Source of the DNA: Sphingosinicellaceae bacterium
GTDB taxonomy: Bacteria > Pseudomonadota > Alphaproteobacteria > Sphingomonadales > Sphingomonadaceae
DNA length: 64,000 nucleotides
Direction: 5' to 3'
Assembly: GCA_019285715.1 (NCBI GenBank)
Contig: CP079108.1
Span: 3,549,001-3,613,000 of the forward strand
In this document: positions 26,542-34,499 of the stretch, one piece after another
Position numbering within the stretch: the first letter of the stretch is position 1
Layout of the letters: the number at the start of each line of letters is the position of its first letter
Program-made: the position numbers and the translations under genes
The notes under the pieces: model-generated
What the model was told of the DNA's origin: nothing
What the model saw: only the letters and a program-made list of their open reading frames with translations
The model's database searches: none

Positions 26542-27392
26542 CGCAACGTCGCCAGCCACTGGAGCACCGCGGTCTCGAGCGCGATGCGGCTGTCCGAGTA
26601 GCTGTGGTCGGTCGCGAAGTGCCGCTCGGTGACCTGCGTCCCTCCGGCCTTGCGGACACCGGCGACCAGCGCGTTGGCATCGCCCAGCAGACCGTCGTCG
26701 GAGGTCACCACCAGCAGCGGCAACCGCGCCAGCCCGGGTGCTGCCGCCCCGACGTCGAATGCCGCGGCGTTGGCGGTGAGCTCGTCCGCCATCGCGGCGG
26801 GCGTCGTCACCAGCGTCTCGGTCTCGCCGCCGGTGAAGCCGAGCAGCCGGTCGCGCGGCATCTTGCCGAGGTTCCCCATGTTGGCCATCGAGACCAGCGC
26901 CGCGCCGATCAGCAGCGGGTCCTTGGCCGCGACCAATACGGTCACCCAGCCGCCCATGCTGTGCCCCTCCAGCGCGATCCGGCGCGGGTCGATGCCGAGC
27001 TTGGTGGCGTTCCCCGGCACGCGTAGGTAGGCTAGCACCGCCGCCGTATCCTCGGGGTTCTGGGCGAAGTGGAACTGCCCCGGGCTGCCCCATGAGCCGC
27101 GGTAGTTGAAGGTCACGGCGTTCCACCCGGCACGCCGCACGGCCTGGGCGAGGTCGAGGTTCTTCTCGTTGCCGGGCCAGCCGTGGCACAGCACCAGCGT
27201 CGGATGCGGTCCCGCCCCCGAGGCAAGGTAAGCGACCGCGACGATCTCGACCCCGCCGACGGGGACATGCAGCACCTCCATCCGCGCCGGGTGAGCTGCG
27301 TCATGCGGCGGGTCGGTGAACAGCGCCGCCGGGGGTGCCGCGAGCGTCGGCGCGGCGATCAACAGCGCCGCCAGGGCAAGCATCAGCCGCAT
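26538..27392 (-). CDS. Exported alpha/beta hydrolase
   Basis: A 284-residue alpha/beta-hydrolase with a signal peptide (LMLALAALLIAAPTLAA). The oxyanion loop is CHGWPGNEKN, the nucleophile elbow GHSMGG puts the catalytic serine at 145, and ATDHSYSD near the C-terminus provides the histidine. The substrate is unknown; dienelactone hydrolase or peptidase-like esterases are the closest in pattern. It lies two bases downstream of recX on the same strand. Confidence 0.87.
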   Translation of the reverse strand: MRLMLALAALLIAAPTLAAPPAALFTDPPHDAAHPARMEVLHVPVGGVEIVAVAYLASGAGPHPTLVLCHGWPGNEKNLDLAQAVRRAGWNAVTFNYRGSWGSPGQFHFAQNPEDTAAVLAYLRVPGNATKLGIDPRRIALEGHSMGGWVTVLVAAKDPLLIGAALVSMANMGNLGKMPRDRLLGFTGGETETLVTTPAAMADELTANAAAFDVGAAAPGLARLPLLVVTSDDGLLGDANALVAGVRKAGGTQVTERHFATDHSYSDSRIALETAVLQWLATLR

Positions 27393-27393
27393 G

Positions 27394-27957
27394 TCAGTCT
27401 TCCTCGGGTTCGCGCTTCAGGACACTGCGCACGGTCGCCATGTCATGCCCGGCGCGGAGCATCGCGCCAACCTGCTTGCGGTGGCGGTCGATGTCGAACG
27501 GCAGCCGGTCGTACGGGCCGAACCGGCGACGCCGCGCCAGTGCCTCGGCTGCGGAGGCGTTGTCGACGGTGTCGCTGATCTCGCGCGCCAGGTCGCGCTC
27601 CAGTCCCGCTGCTCCCAGCGCCTGCCCGACCCGCATTCGGCCGAAGCCCTTCGACGCCAGCCCGCGCGCTTTTGCCTCGCCGAAGACGCGGTCGTCGACG
27701 TATCCGCGCTCGACACAGCGGGCGACGACGGCAACGGTCGGGACCTCGCCGGGCCCCGCCCAGCCGCGTTCCCACAGCTTGCGCCCGAGGTAGCGCTGCA
27801 ACTTTGCTGCCGTCGTCGCGTACTTGCCGACATAGCGCAGCGCCATGTCGTCCAGCGCCGCCGCATCGATGGGCGGTGGCGGCGGGCGCTCCTCACGAGG
27901 CTTGCGCTCGCGAGGCTGGCGTTCATCGCGGGTTTTGGATCTGGAGCGCACCGCCAT
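27394..27957 (-). CDS. recX: Regulatory protein RecX
   Basis: A 187-residue RecX family protein that binds RecA filaments and limits their extension. The N-terminal 30 residues are Arg/Pro-rich, then three-helix repeats: ALRYVGKYATTAAKLQRYLG, VARCVERGYVDDRVFGEAKA, FGRMRVGQALGAAGLERDLA and the C-terminal repeat ending VRSVLKREPEED. It is divergent from the sphingolipid acyl ligase and probably co-transcribed with the hydrolase. recA is not in the window. Confidence 0.9.
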   Translation of the reverse strand: MAVRSRSKTRDERQPRERKPREERPPPPPIDAAALDDMALRYVGKYATTAAKLQRYLGRKLWERGWAGPGEVPTVAVVARCVERGYVDDRVFGEAKARGLASKGFGRMRVGQALGAAGLERDLAREISDTVDNASAAEALARRRRFGPYDRLPFDIDRHRKQVGAMLRAGHDMATVRSVLKREPEED

Positions 27958-28086
27958 GCTTCTGCCATAGTGGAGTCCGAATTTGAACGTGTCGCTCTGA
28001 CAGTGGAAATTAACGACCGGATGCGCGCGATCTATCGTGCAGACATTCGGCGAGGGGTTCGAGGAGAGGCTGGCTTGCCGCAGACG

Positions 28087-29898
28087 ATGGACGATAGCGC
28101 TGTGGCGCTAGCCCGACGGCCCGTATTCGCGGCCGTTCCCAGCGTCGTGGCCGCCGTCGAAGGTGCCCCTGTCACGCCGACGCTGGATGCGCTGCCGCGG
28201 CGACTTGCTGATTTCGACACGCTCGGCGAGGCGCTCGATTATGCCGCGCGCGGCGTTCGCGGCCTCAATTTCTTCGATGCGCGTGCGACGCTCGCCCGTG
28301 CCTACCCGTTCGCCGAGCTCCGCAGCGACGCCCTCGCGCACGCGCAGCGGCTGATCGCCGCCGGGGTCGCTCCCGGCGAGCGCGTCGCGCTGATCGCCGA
28401 GACCGGCGCGGACTTTGCCGCGCTGTTCTTCGGCGCGATCTATGCCGGCGCATTGCCGACGCCGCTGCCACTGCCGACCTCGTTCGGTGGCCGCGATGCC
28501 TATGTCGACCAGATCCGCGTCCAGCTGACCAGCTGCGACCCACTGCTCGTGCTATCGCCGCCGGGCCTGTTTGCGCTGGTTGCGGAGGCCGCCGCCGAAC
28601 TGCCGCGCTGCACCGCGCACGACTGGGCGGTGTTCGCCGGCCTGCCGGTGCCCGACGTCGCGCTGCCCCGCGCCGACGCCGACGACATCGCCTATCTCCA
28701 GTATTCGAGCGGCAGCACCCGCTTCCCGCACGGCGTCGCGGTCACTCACCGCGCCCTGCTCGCCAACCTGTCCGGCCACGCCATCTCCACCGAGGTCCAG
28801 GCCGACGACCGCATCGTGTCGTGGCTGCCGTGGTACCACGACATGGGGCTGGTCGGCTGCTTCCTGTCGCCGCTCGCCAACCAGATGTCGTCGGATTACC
28901 TCGCGACCGAGGATTTCGCGCGCCGGCCGCTGTCGTGGCTGACCCTGATCAGCCGCAACGAGGGCCACACCCTCAGCTATTCGCCGACCTTCGGCTACGA
29001 CATCTGCGCCCGCCGCGTCTCGTCGGCGATCGACGTCCACGCGCGCTTCGACCTGTCGCGCTGGCGGGTTGCCGGCAACGGTGCCGACATGATCCGCCCC
29101 GACGTGATGCAGCATTTCGTCGATGTCTTCGATGCGGCCGGGTTCAAGCCGTCGTCGTTCCTGCCGAGCTACGGTCTCGCCGAAGCCACGCTCGCGGTCA
29201 GCATCATGCCGGTCGGCGAGGGCATCGTCACCGACCTAGTGGACGAGCGCGAGCTATCGGGCGAAGGTCGCGCTGGTCCGGTCGATGCACTCAAGCCGAT
29301 CCGCTACCGCGCCATCGTCAACTGTGGGCGCCCTGTCCGTGGCCTGACCGTCGTCGTCCGCGACGAGGCTGGCGAGGTTCTCCCCGACCGTCGCATCGGG
29401 CGCATCTTCGTTGCCGGCGAAGGTGTCATGTCGGGCTATTTCCGCGACCCCGACGCCACCGCCGCCTGCCTGAAGGACGGCTGGCTCGACACCGGCGACA
29501 TGGGCTACCTCGTCGATGGGTACATCTACATCGTCGGCCGCGCCAAGGACATGATCATCGTCAACGGCAAGAACCACTGGCCGCAGGACATCGAGTGGGC
29601 GATCGAGCAGCTCCCGGGCTTCAAGGCGGGCGACATCGCCGCCTTCTCGATCACCTCCCCCGCCGGCGAGGAGGAGCCCGCCGTGCTCGTCCAGTGCCGC
29701 ACCTCCGACCCCGTCGAGCGTGCCAACCTCCGCGACGCGATCCGCAACAAGGTCCGCAACCTGACCGGCATGACCTGCGTGGTCGAGCTCGTCCCGCCGC
29801 GCACGCTGCCCCGCACGTCGTCGGGGAAACTGTCGCGCACCAAGGCGCGGCTCCAGTATCTGTCGGGCGAGATCCAGCCGTTCGAGATCGCCGCGTGA
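28087..29898 (+). CDS. Fatty acyl-AMP/ACP ligase of the sphingolipid locus
   Basis: A 603-residue ANL-superfamily adenylating enzyme that activates a fatty acid and loads it on an acyl carrier protein, here presumably the ACP at 32116. Motifs: YLQYSSGSTRFPHGVAVTHR (P-loop), WLPWYHDMGLVG, PSYGLAEATLAVS, DTGDMGYLVDG and GRAKDMIIVNGKNHWPQDIE. The FAAL-type NGKNHWP replaces the usual GRK pattern. The ATG at 28087 was preferred; an in-frame ATG at 28021 adds 22 unconserved residues. It corresponds to the acyl-ACP synthetase of the Caulobacter ceramide gene set. recX is divergent upstream. Confidence 0.9.
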   Translation: MDDSAVALARRPVFAAVPSVVAAVEGAPVTPTLDALPRRLADFDTLGEALDYAARGVRGLNFFDARATLARAYPFAELRSDALAHAQRLIAAGVAPGERVALIAETGADFAALFFGAIYAGALPTPLPLPTSFGGRDAYVDQIRVQLTSCDPLLVLSPPGLFALVAEAAAELPRCTAHDWAVFAGLPVPDVALPRADADDIAYLQYSSGSTRFPHGVAVTHRALLANLSGHAISTEVQADDRIVSWLPWYHDMGLVGCFLSPLANQMSSDYLATEDFARRPLSWLTLISRNEGHTLSYSPTFGYDICARRVSSAIDVHARFDLSRWRVAGNGADMIRPDVMQHFVDVFDAAGFKPSSFLPSYGLAEATLAVSIMPVGEGIVTDLVDERELSGEGRAGPVDALKPIRYRAIVNCGRPVRGLTVVVRDEAGEVLPDRRIGRIFVAGEGVMSGYFRDPDATAACLKDGWLDTGDMGYLVDGYIYIVGRAKDMIIVNGKNHWPQDIEWAIEQLPGFKAGDIAAFSITSPAGEEEPAVLVQCRTSDPVERANLRDAIRNKVRNLTGMTCVVELVPPRTLPRTSSGKLSRTKARLQYLSGEIQPFEIAA

Positions 29899-29901
29899 CC
29901 C

Positions 29902-29930
29902 CTCTACCCTCCCCCCTCGAGGGGGGAGGG
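29902..29930. repeat. Family 2 palindromic repeat, minimal copy
   Basis: TACCCTCCCCCCTCGAGGGG with its complement GGGAGGG fills the whole gap between the acyl ligase stop and the reductase GTG at 29933. Its right arm GGGGGGAGGG is the only purine-rich stretch at ribosome-binding distance for the next gene. Confidence 0.75.
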
Positions 29931-29932
29931 CA

Positions 29933-30826
29933 GTGATCCTCGCGGTTACTGGCGGTACCGGGTTCGTCGGGCGCCACCTGCTCCGCATCGCCGTCGAGCA
30001 GGGCCATCACGTCCGCGCCCTCGCCCGCTCTCCGCAGCCCGACCAATCCGGCGTCAGCTGGTTCGCCGGCGACCTCGCCACCCCCGGTGACCTGTGCCTC
30101 GGAGCCGACGCCGTCATCCACGTCGCGGGGGTCATCAGCGCCCGCACACCGGCCGGGTTCGCGGTCGGCAACGTCGACGGCACCGCCTCGATCCTTGCAG
30201 CCGCTTCTGCCGCCGGTGTCGCGCGCTTCGTCCACGTCTCGTCGCTGGCCGCGCGCGAGCCCTTGCTGTCCGACTACGGCGCGAGCAAGGCCGCCGCCGA
30301 ACGGCTGGTCGAGGCGTCGGACCGCGATTGGTCGATCGTCCGCCCGCCCGGCGTCTACGGCCCCGGCGACCGCGAGACGCTGGCGCTGTTCCAGATCGCG
30401 GCGCGGGGCCTCGGCATCGTCCCGGCGCGGGGGATGGTCTCGATGATCGAGGTCGGTGACCTGACGCGGGCGCTGCTCGCGGTTGCCGCCGGGCCGGACA
30501 CGCACCGGATCGATGAGGTCAGTGACGGTACCCCCGTCGACCATGCGACGCTGGCGCTGACCCTCGGCAAGGCGGTCGGGCGGCGCATCCGCCTGATCAA
30601 CCTGACCCCCGCGGCATTGCGCATCGCCGCGTCGTTCGACATTGCTCAAGCGCGGCTGCGTGGCCGCTCACCCCGCCTCAGCTTCGACCGTGCACGCTAC
30701 CTCACTCACCCCGACTGGACCGCACACGGCGACAACCTCGCGGGTGTCTGGGAGCCCAAGGTCGGATTGGCGGAGGGCACCGCCGCGACCGCGGCATGGT
30801 ACCGCACCGCCGGCTGGCTGCGCTAA
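29933..30826 (+). CDS. cerR: NAD-dependent epimerase/dehydratase family, CerR-like (ketosphinganine/ceramide reductase)
   Basis: A 297-residue extended short-chain dehydrogenase: nucleotide loop TGGTGFVG at 6-13, SS at 103-104, and the catalytic YxxxK as Tyr115/Lys119 in SDYGASKAAAERLV. By position between the acyl ligase and ACP/Spt genes it matches CerR of Caulobacter, which reduces the 3-keto group produced by Spt. The start is GTG at 29933, and the upstream palindromic repeat appears to supply the ribosome-binding purine run. The gene ends convergently with the first Pycsar-effector-like gene (CTAA overlap). Confidence 0.85.
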   Translation: MILAVTGGTGFVGRHLLRIAVEQGHHVRALARSPQPDQSGVSWFAGDLATPGDLCLGADAVIHVAGVISARTPAGFAVGNVDGTASILAAASAAGVARFVHVSSLAAREPLLSDYGASKAAAERLVEASDRDWSIVRPPGVYGPGDRETLALFQIAARGLGIVPARGMVSMIEVGDLTRALLAVAAGPDTHRIDEVSDGTPVDHATLALTLGKAVGRRIRLINLTPAALRIAASFDIAQARLRGRSPRLSFDRARYLTHPDWTAHGDNLAGVWEPKVGLAEGTAATAAWYRTAGWLR

Positions 30827-31419
30827 CGCAGCACCTGCTCGAGGCAGTAGGCGATCAGCGTCAGCGCCAGCCCGACTACGAACACCCGGTAGCCATAGCC
30901 GAGATACTTGAATTTGCGGTGCTTGAGGACGGAGCCCATCTGGTGGATGTCGCGCAGCATCGCGTCGTGGATGCCCGGGTTGCTGCTCAGAATCTTGACC
31001 ATGTGGTCGCGCCACTCGGCCTCGGGCAGGTCCGCGAACGCCCCGAAGAACAGCATGTTGTGATTAACCGCCTTTTGCGGGCGACCGATCGACGGCATTA
31101 CCGCAAGGATGCACAGCCCGGCCCCGGCGAACGCCGAGAAGGCAAGGATCAGCAGAGACGGCGACAGCTGGTCGGCATGGCCCTGGCTGACCACCAGCGC
31201 GAAGATCACCGACGCGGCGGCAATCACGATGTTCGCCTTCTGGTCGGCCATCTGCGAGAGCGAAACGTGGTGCTGCTGGATGGTCTGCAGTGCGAAGATC
31301 GCGCTGTTCGCGACGCTCGCCCGGTCGCTCGCCACGATCGCTGGGTTCGGCTCGTCCGCGAGTGGCTTCGCGCTATCCGCTACCGGCGTCGCGAGGCCTG
31401 TATCTTCGACTGTCGCCAT
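30823..31419 (-). CDS. Pycsar system effector family protein (PycTM/DUF5706-like), paralogue 1
   Basis: A 198-residue membrane protein with two N-terminal hydrophobic segments after the hallmark SLSQMADQKANIVIAAASVI, a central cytoplasmic region (NMLFFGAFADLPEAEWRDHM, IHQMGSVLKHRKFKYLGYGY) and one C-terminal helix. This is the architecture of PycTM, the effector that damages membranes in Pycsar anti-phage defence. No pyrimidine cyclase lies nearby, so a defence role cannot be assumed. The ATG at 31419 was chosen over in-frame upstream starts. It is a tandem relative of the next gene and wedged on the minus strand between cerR and acp. Confidence 0.8.
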   Translation of the reverse strand: MATVEDTGLATPVADSAKPLADEPNPAIVASDRASVANSAIFALQTIQQHHVSLSQMADQKANIVIAAASVIFALVVSQGHADQLSPSLLILAFSAFAGAGLCILAVMPSIGRPQKAVNHNMLFFGAFADLPEAEWRDHMVKILSSNPGIHDAMLRDIHQMGSVLKHRKFKYLGYGYRVFVVGLALTLIAYCLEQVLR

Positions 31420-31483
31420 GTCCGTGCCCCTTGACAGCGGCATCGCACGTCGGGGCGCTTCCCGGCAAGACCCGGCTAACGCC

Positions 31484-32089
31484 TCAGTGCGGCAATAAGC
31501 CCGCCGACCCGGCGACGAACAGCACGAAGCCGCCGACCAGCCCAAGCAGGAAGACCCGGTAGGCGTGGCCGATGAGCTTATACTTGCGCCGCCCGAGCAC
31601 CTGACCGAGCTGATACACGTCGCGGACCATGGCGCGACGAACCGTCGCGTTGCTGGTCATGACGTCGGCCATCCGGGCCTGGTAGGTCGCCTCGTCGAGG
31701 CCGACGAAGCTTCCGAAGAACATCATGTTGGGCGTGTTGCCCGGCCGTCCCTTGGTCAGCGGCACGACCGCGGCAATGGCCAGCACTGCCGCCAGGAACG
31801 ATGCGCCCGCGATGCACAGCAGCGGCAACCCGACCGCCTGCGTGCTCGCATCACGGAAGATCAGCGTCATGATCACCGCCGTTGCACCGATCAGCATGCT
31901 CGCCTTCTGGTCGGCCTGCGAGCTGAGCTGGACGTGGTGCTGTTGCATGGTCCGCAGCATGTAGATCGCGTAGACACCGTCCGGACCCTCATCGTCGCTA
32001 CCAACGCCGTCTACCACTCGCGACTCCGATGTTCTTGTTTCGCCGACGGCTAGCAGCCCAGCCCCGCTTTGGCCATTTTGTCTTGGCAT
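31484..32089 (-). CDS. Pycsar system effector family protein (PycTM/DUF5706-like), paralogue 2
   Basis: A 201-residue relative of the neighbouring gene, aligning over almost its whole length: QQHHVQLSSQADQKASMLIG, NMMFFGSFVGLDEATYQARM, YQLGQVLGRRKYKLIGHAYR. The N-terminal 40 residues are unrelated and polar. It also has two plus one predicted membrane segments. Its start lies only 26 bases from the acp start on the other strand, so any acp promoter must overlap this gene. The function is unknown, and a membrane role linked to sphingolipids or to defence are both possible. Confidence 0.8.
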   Translation of the reverse strand: MPRQNGQSGAGLLAVGETRTSESRVVDGVGSDDEGPDGVYAIYMLRTMQQHHVQLSSQADQKASMLIGATAVIMTLIFRDASTQAVGLPLLCIAGASFLAAVLAIAAVVPLTKGRPGNTPNMMFFGSFVGLDEATYQARMADVMTSNATVRRAMVRDVYQLGQVLGRRKYKLIGHAYRVFLLGLVGGFVLFVAGSAGLLPH

Positions 32090-32115
32090 CGCCGGATGAC
32101 AATCAGGAGTAGTGA

Positions 32116-32388
32116 ATGCCGGGCTCTCAACCTCTCGACCGGAAGGCGATCTTCGACCGGATCGCCGCGCTGATCGAGCCGCTCAACAAGAAGGGCATCG
32201 TCGTCACCGAGAATACGACCTTCGCGGATGACCTCGAGCTGGACTCGCTGACCGTCATGGACCTGGTCGCGAATATCGAGGACGAGTGGGACATGGTGCT
32301 GCCGCTTAACATGCTGCCCGAGCTGGAAACCGTGGGGCAGGTCGCCGACGCGGTGGCGAAGCTTGCCCCGGAAGCAAAGACAGCGTGA
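32116..32388 (+). CDS. Acyl carrier protein dedicated to sphingolipid synthesis
   Basis: A 90-residue acyl carrier protein with the phosphopantetheine site DSL (Ser44 in LELDSLTVMDLV). It lies directly before spt, with the spt GTG overlapping its stop codon (GTGA), and in the same locus as an acyl-ACP ligase. In Caulobacter the equivalent specialised ACP supplies the fatty acyl group to serine palmitoyltransferase. A good ribosome-binding stretch, AGGAGT, precedes the ATG. Confidence 0.92.
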   Translation: MPGSQPLDRKAIFDRIAALIEPLNKKGIVVTENTTFADDLELDSLTVMDLVANIEDEWDMVLPLNMLPELETVGQVADAVAKLAPEAKTA

Positions 32389-33617
32389 TCAACCTCCTCG
32401 ATAAGTTCGACGGCATCGTCGCCGAGCGCCAGGCGCTGCTCGACTCCGGCATGCGCGATCCCGTCGGCGTCGTCATGTCGGCGGTGATCTCGCCGACCGA
32501 GGCGATCATCAACGGACGCGAGACGATACTGGTCGGCACCTACAATTACATGGGGATGACCTTCGACCCCGACGTCATCGCGGCGGGCGAGCGCGCGCTC
32601 CACGACTTCGGCGCCGGCACCACCGGCAGCCGCGTGCTGAACGGCACCTACGCCAGCCACAAGGACTGCGAGGCGGCGCTGCGCGAGTTCTACGGCACAA
32701 CCCACGCGATGGTGTTCTCGACCGGTTACCAGGCCAATCTCGGGATCGTTTCGACGCTGGCGGCGCGTGGCGACTTCGTCATCCTCGACGCCGACAGCCA
32801 CGCCTCGATCTACGACGGCTGCGCGCTCGGCAACGCCGACATCGTGCGATTCCGGCACAACAGCGTCGAGGACCTCGAGAAGCGCCTGCGCCGGCTGCCG
32901 CCCGAAGCCGGCAAGCTGGTGATCCTCGAGGGCGTGTATTCGATGCTCGGCGATATCGCGCCGCTCGCCGACATGGTCCGTGTCGCCAAGGCTGCGGGCG
33001 CGATGATCCTCGTCGACGAGGCGCACGCGATGGGCTTTTTCGGCGAGCATGGCCGCGGCGTTACCGAGGCAGCCGGCGTCGAGGCCGACGTCGACTTCAT
33101 CATCGGCACCTTCTCGAAGTCGGTCGGCACCGTCGGCGGCTTCTGCGTGTCGAACCATCCGAAGTTCGAGGCGCTGCGGCTGGTGTGCCGCCCCTACGTG
33201 TTTACCGCAGCGCTGCCGCCGACCGTCATGGCGTCGAGCGCCGCGTCGATCCGCAAGCTGATGCACAGCCCCGCCAAGCGCGAGCGGCTGTGGGAAAACA
33301 CCCGAGCGATGCATTCCGGGCTGCGCGCACAGGGCTTCACGCTGGGCACCCCCGACGCCCAGAGCGCGATCATCGCAGTGATGATGCCCGACCAGGAGAC
33401 CACCGTCCGGATGTGGCAGGCGCTGCTCGAGCGTGGTGTCTACGTCAATTTCGCGCGGCCGCCCGCGACGCCGATGGGGACATTCCTGCTGCGCTGCTCG
33501 CTTTGCGCCGAGCACCGGCCCGAGCAGATCGCGACGATCCTGCAAGCGTTCGCCGATGCCGCCGCCGAAGTCGGGCTCGACCTAGCGCACGGCCCCCGAG
33601 CGGAGCAGGCGGGGTAG
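32385..33617 (+). CDS. spt: Serine palmitoyltransferase
   Basis: A 410-residue alpha-oxoamine synthase that condenses L-serine with an acyl thioester to 3-ketosphinganine, the committed step of sphingolipid synthesis. The PLP lysine is Lys245 in GTFSKSVGTVGG. DEAHAMGFFG holds Asp211 and His214, and NGTYASHKDCE and SHASIYDG are conserved. Adjacency to a dedicated ACP and acyl ligase separates it from KBL or ALAS relatives. The start GTG at 32385 overlaps acp. The 3' end overlaps the convergent nucleotidyltransferase-like gene by 36 bases. Confidence 0.93.
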   Translation: MINLLDKFDGIVAERQALLDSGMRDPVGVVMSAVISPTEAIINGRETILVGTYNYMGMTFDPDVIAAGERALHDFGAGTTGSRVLNGTYASHKDCEAALREFYGTTHAMVFSTGYQANLGIVSTLAARGDFVILDADSHASIYDGCALGNADIVRFRHNSVEDLEKRLRRLPPEAGKLVILEGVYSMLGDIAPLADMVRVAKAAGAMILVDEAHAMGFFGEHGRGVTEAAGVEADVDFIIGTFSKSVGTVGGFCVSNHPKFEALRLVCRPYVFTAALPPTVMASSAASIRKLMHSPAKRERLWENTRAMHSGLRAQGFTLGTPDAQSAIIAVMMPDQETTVRMWQALLERGVYVNFARPPATPMGTFLLRCSLCAEHRPEQIATILQAFADAAAEVGLDLAHGPRAEQAG

Positions 33618-34499
33618 CAGCACCAGCCCGCCGAGGATCGGCCAGCGGCGCTGCCACGGTGCGATCGGCACCGGCACCCCGGCGTGGCGCTCGATTTTCC
33701 ACGCCAGGTAATCGAGGCCGCCGTCGAAGGTGAAGGTTGCCTTGGCGAGGCGCGCCACCGACAGCATTTTGCCCTCGCGGCGGCGACGGCTCCATGCGGC
33801 AGCTCCAGTCGCGCGGTTGACGCCGGGCGCGATAGTGATCCGGTCGCCGTCCATAAACGCGGGCACTCGCGCAGCGGCCAGGGCGGGTGCGGTGAACGCA
33901 CGGTAGCGCTCGGGGTCGGCGGCGAAGATACTGTCGCCGCGCCCTTTGCGCTCAGTACGCAGCTCGGCGGCAAAGGTCAGCGCGAAGGCCCCGGTCCACA
34001 GCGCCTCGACGGTCAGGTCAGCGGGCAGCGCCGAGGCAGCTGCCGCCAACAGCGCTGGCGCCGCCTGCGCCACCGCCGCGATGGCGGCCTCCCGCGCCGC
34101 CTCGTCCCGCACCCACACCAGCCGCGACGGCTGCGCGAACCGCGCCCAGACGCTCGGGTTGCGGGTCCGCGCGCTGCACAGCCGGGCGAAGTCGGCGCTG
34201 TCGAGGACGGCGTACTTGGCGCGCAGCCCTGCATAGGCGACCTGAAAGACATTGGGCGGCACCAGCCGGTTGGCCCGCGCCCGCCAGCCACCACCGTACG
34301 CTTCGTCGTAGCTGTCGACGATGACGTAGAAGTCGAGCATCAGCCCGTCGAGCGAACCCGACCGCAGACACGAACCGTAGAACAGGACGGCGTTGGTGGA
34401 GGGCAGCAGACCCGCGACGTGCGCGGCGAAAACAGTGACCTCGGGCGCGACCGCAACGGCGAGCTCGGCGGCTACCAGCCCTCGCAGCTCAGGCGGCAA
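33582..34499 (-). CDS. Nucleotidyltransferase-like protein of the sphingolipid locus (cpgC position)
   Basis: A 305-residue protein whose N-terminal part (LFYGSCLRSGSLDGLMLDFY) resembles a nucleotidyltransferase GS...D...D site. The rest is helical and Ala/Arg-rich, with PPNVFQVAYAGLRAKYAVLD and DGGLDYLAWKIERHAGVPV. I know no firm function. By order next to the ceramide kinase it matches the third gene of the Caulobacter ceramide phosphoglycerate (cpg) group, so transfer of the head group to ceramide phosphate is a reasonable guess. The start appears to be TTG at 34499, overlapping the kinase 3' end by 11 bases. Confidence 0.65.
   Translation of the reverse strand: MPPELRGLVAAELAVAVAPEVTVFAAHVAGLLPSTNAVLFYGSCLRSGSLDGLMLDFYVIVDSYDEAYGGGWRARANRLVPPNVFQVAYAGLRAKYAVLDSADFARLCSARTRNPSVWARFAQPSRLVWVRDEAAREAAIAAVAQAAPALLAAAASALPADLTVEALWTGAFALTFAAELRTERKGRGDSIFAADPERYRAFTAPALAAARVPAFMDGDRITIAPGVNRATGAAAWSRRRREGKMLSVARLAKATFTFDGGLDYLAWKIERHAGVPVPIAPWQRRWPILGGLVLLPRLLRSGAVR

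Noticed and set aside
27316-28086. Upstream extension of the acyl ligase frame across recX
   Set aside because: It would overlap recX antisense, and the extra 257 residues show no homology. The conserved enzyme begins after 28087.
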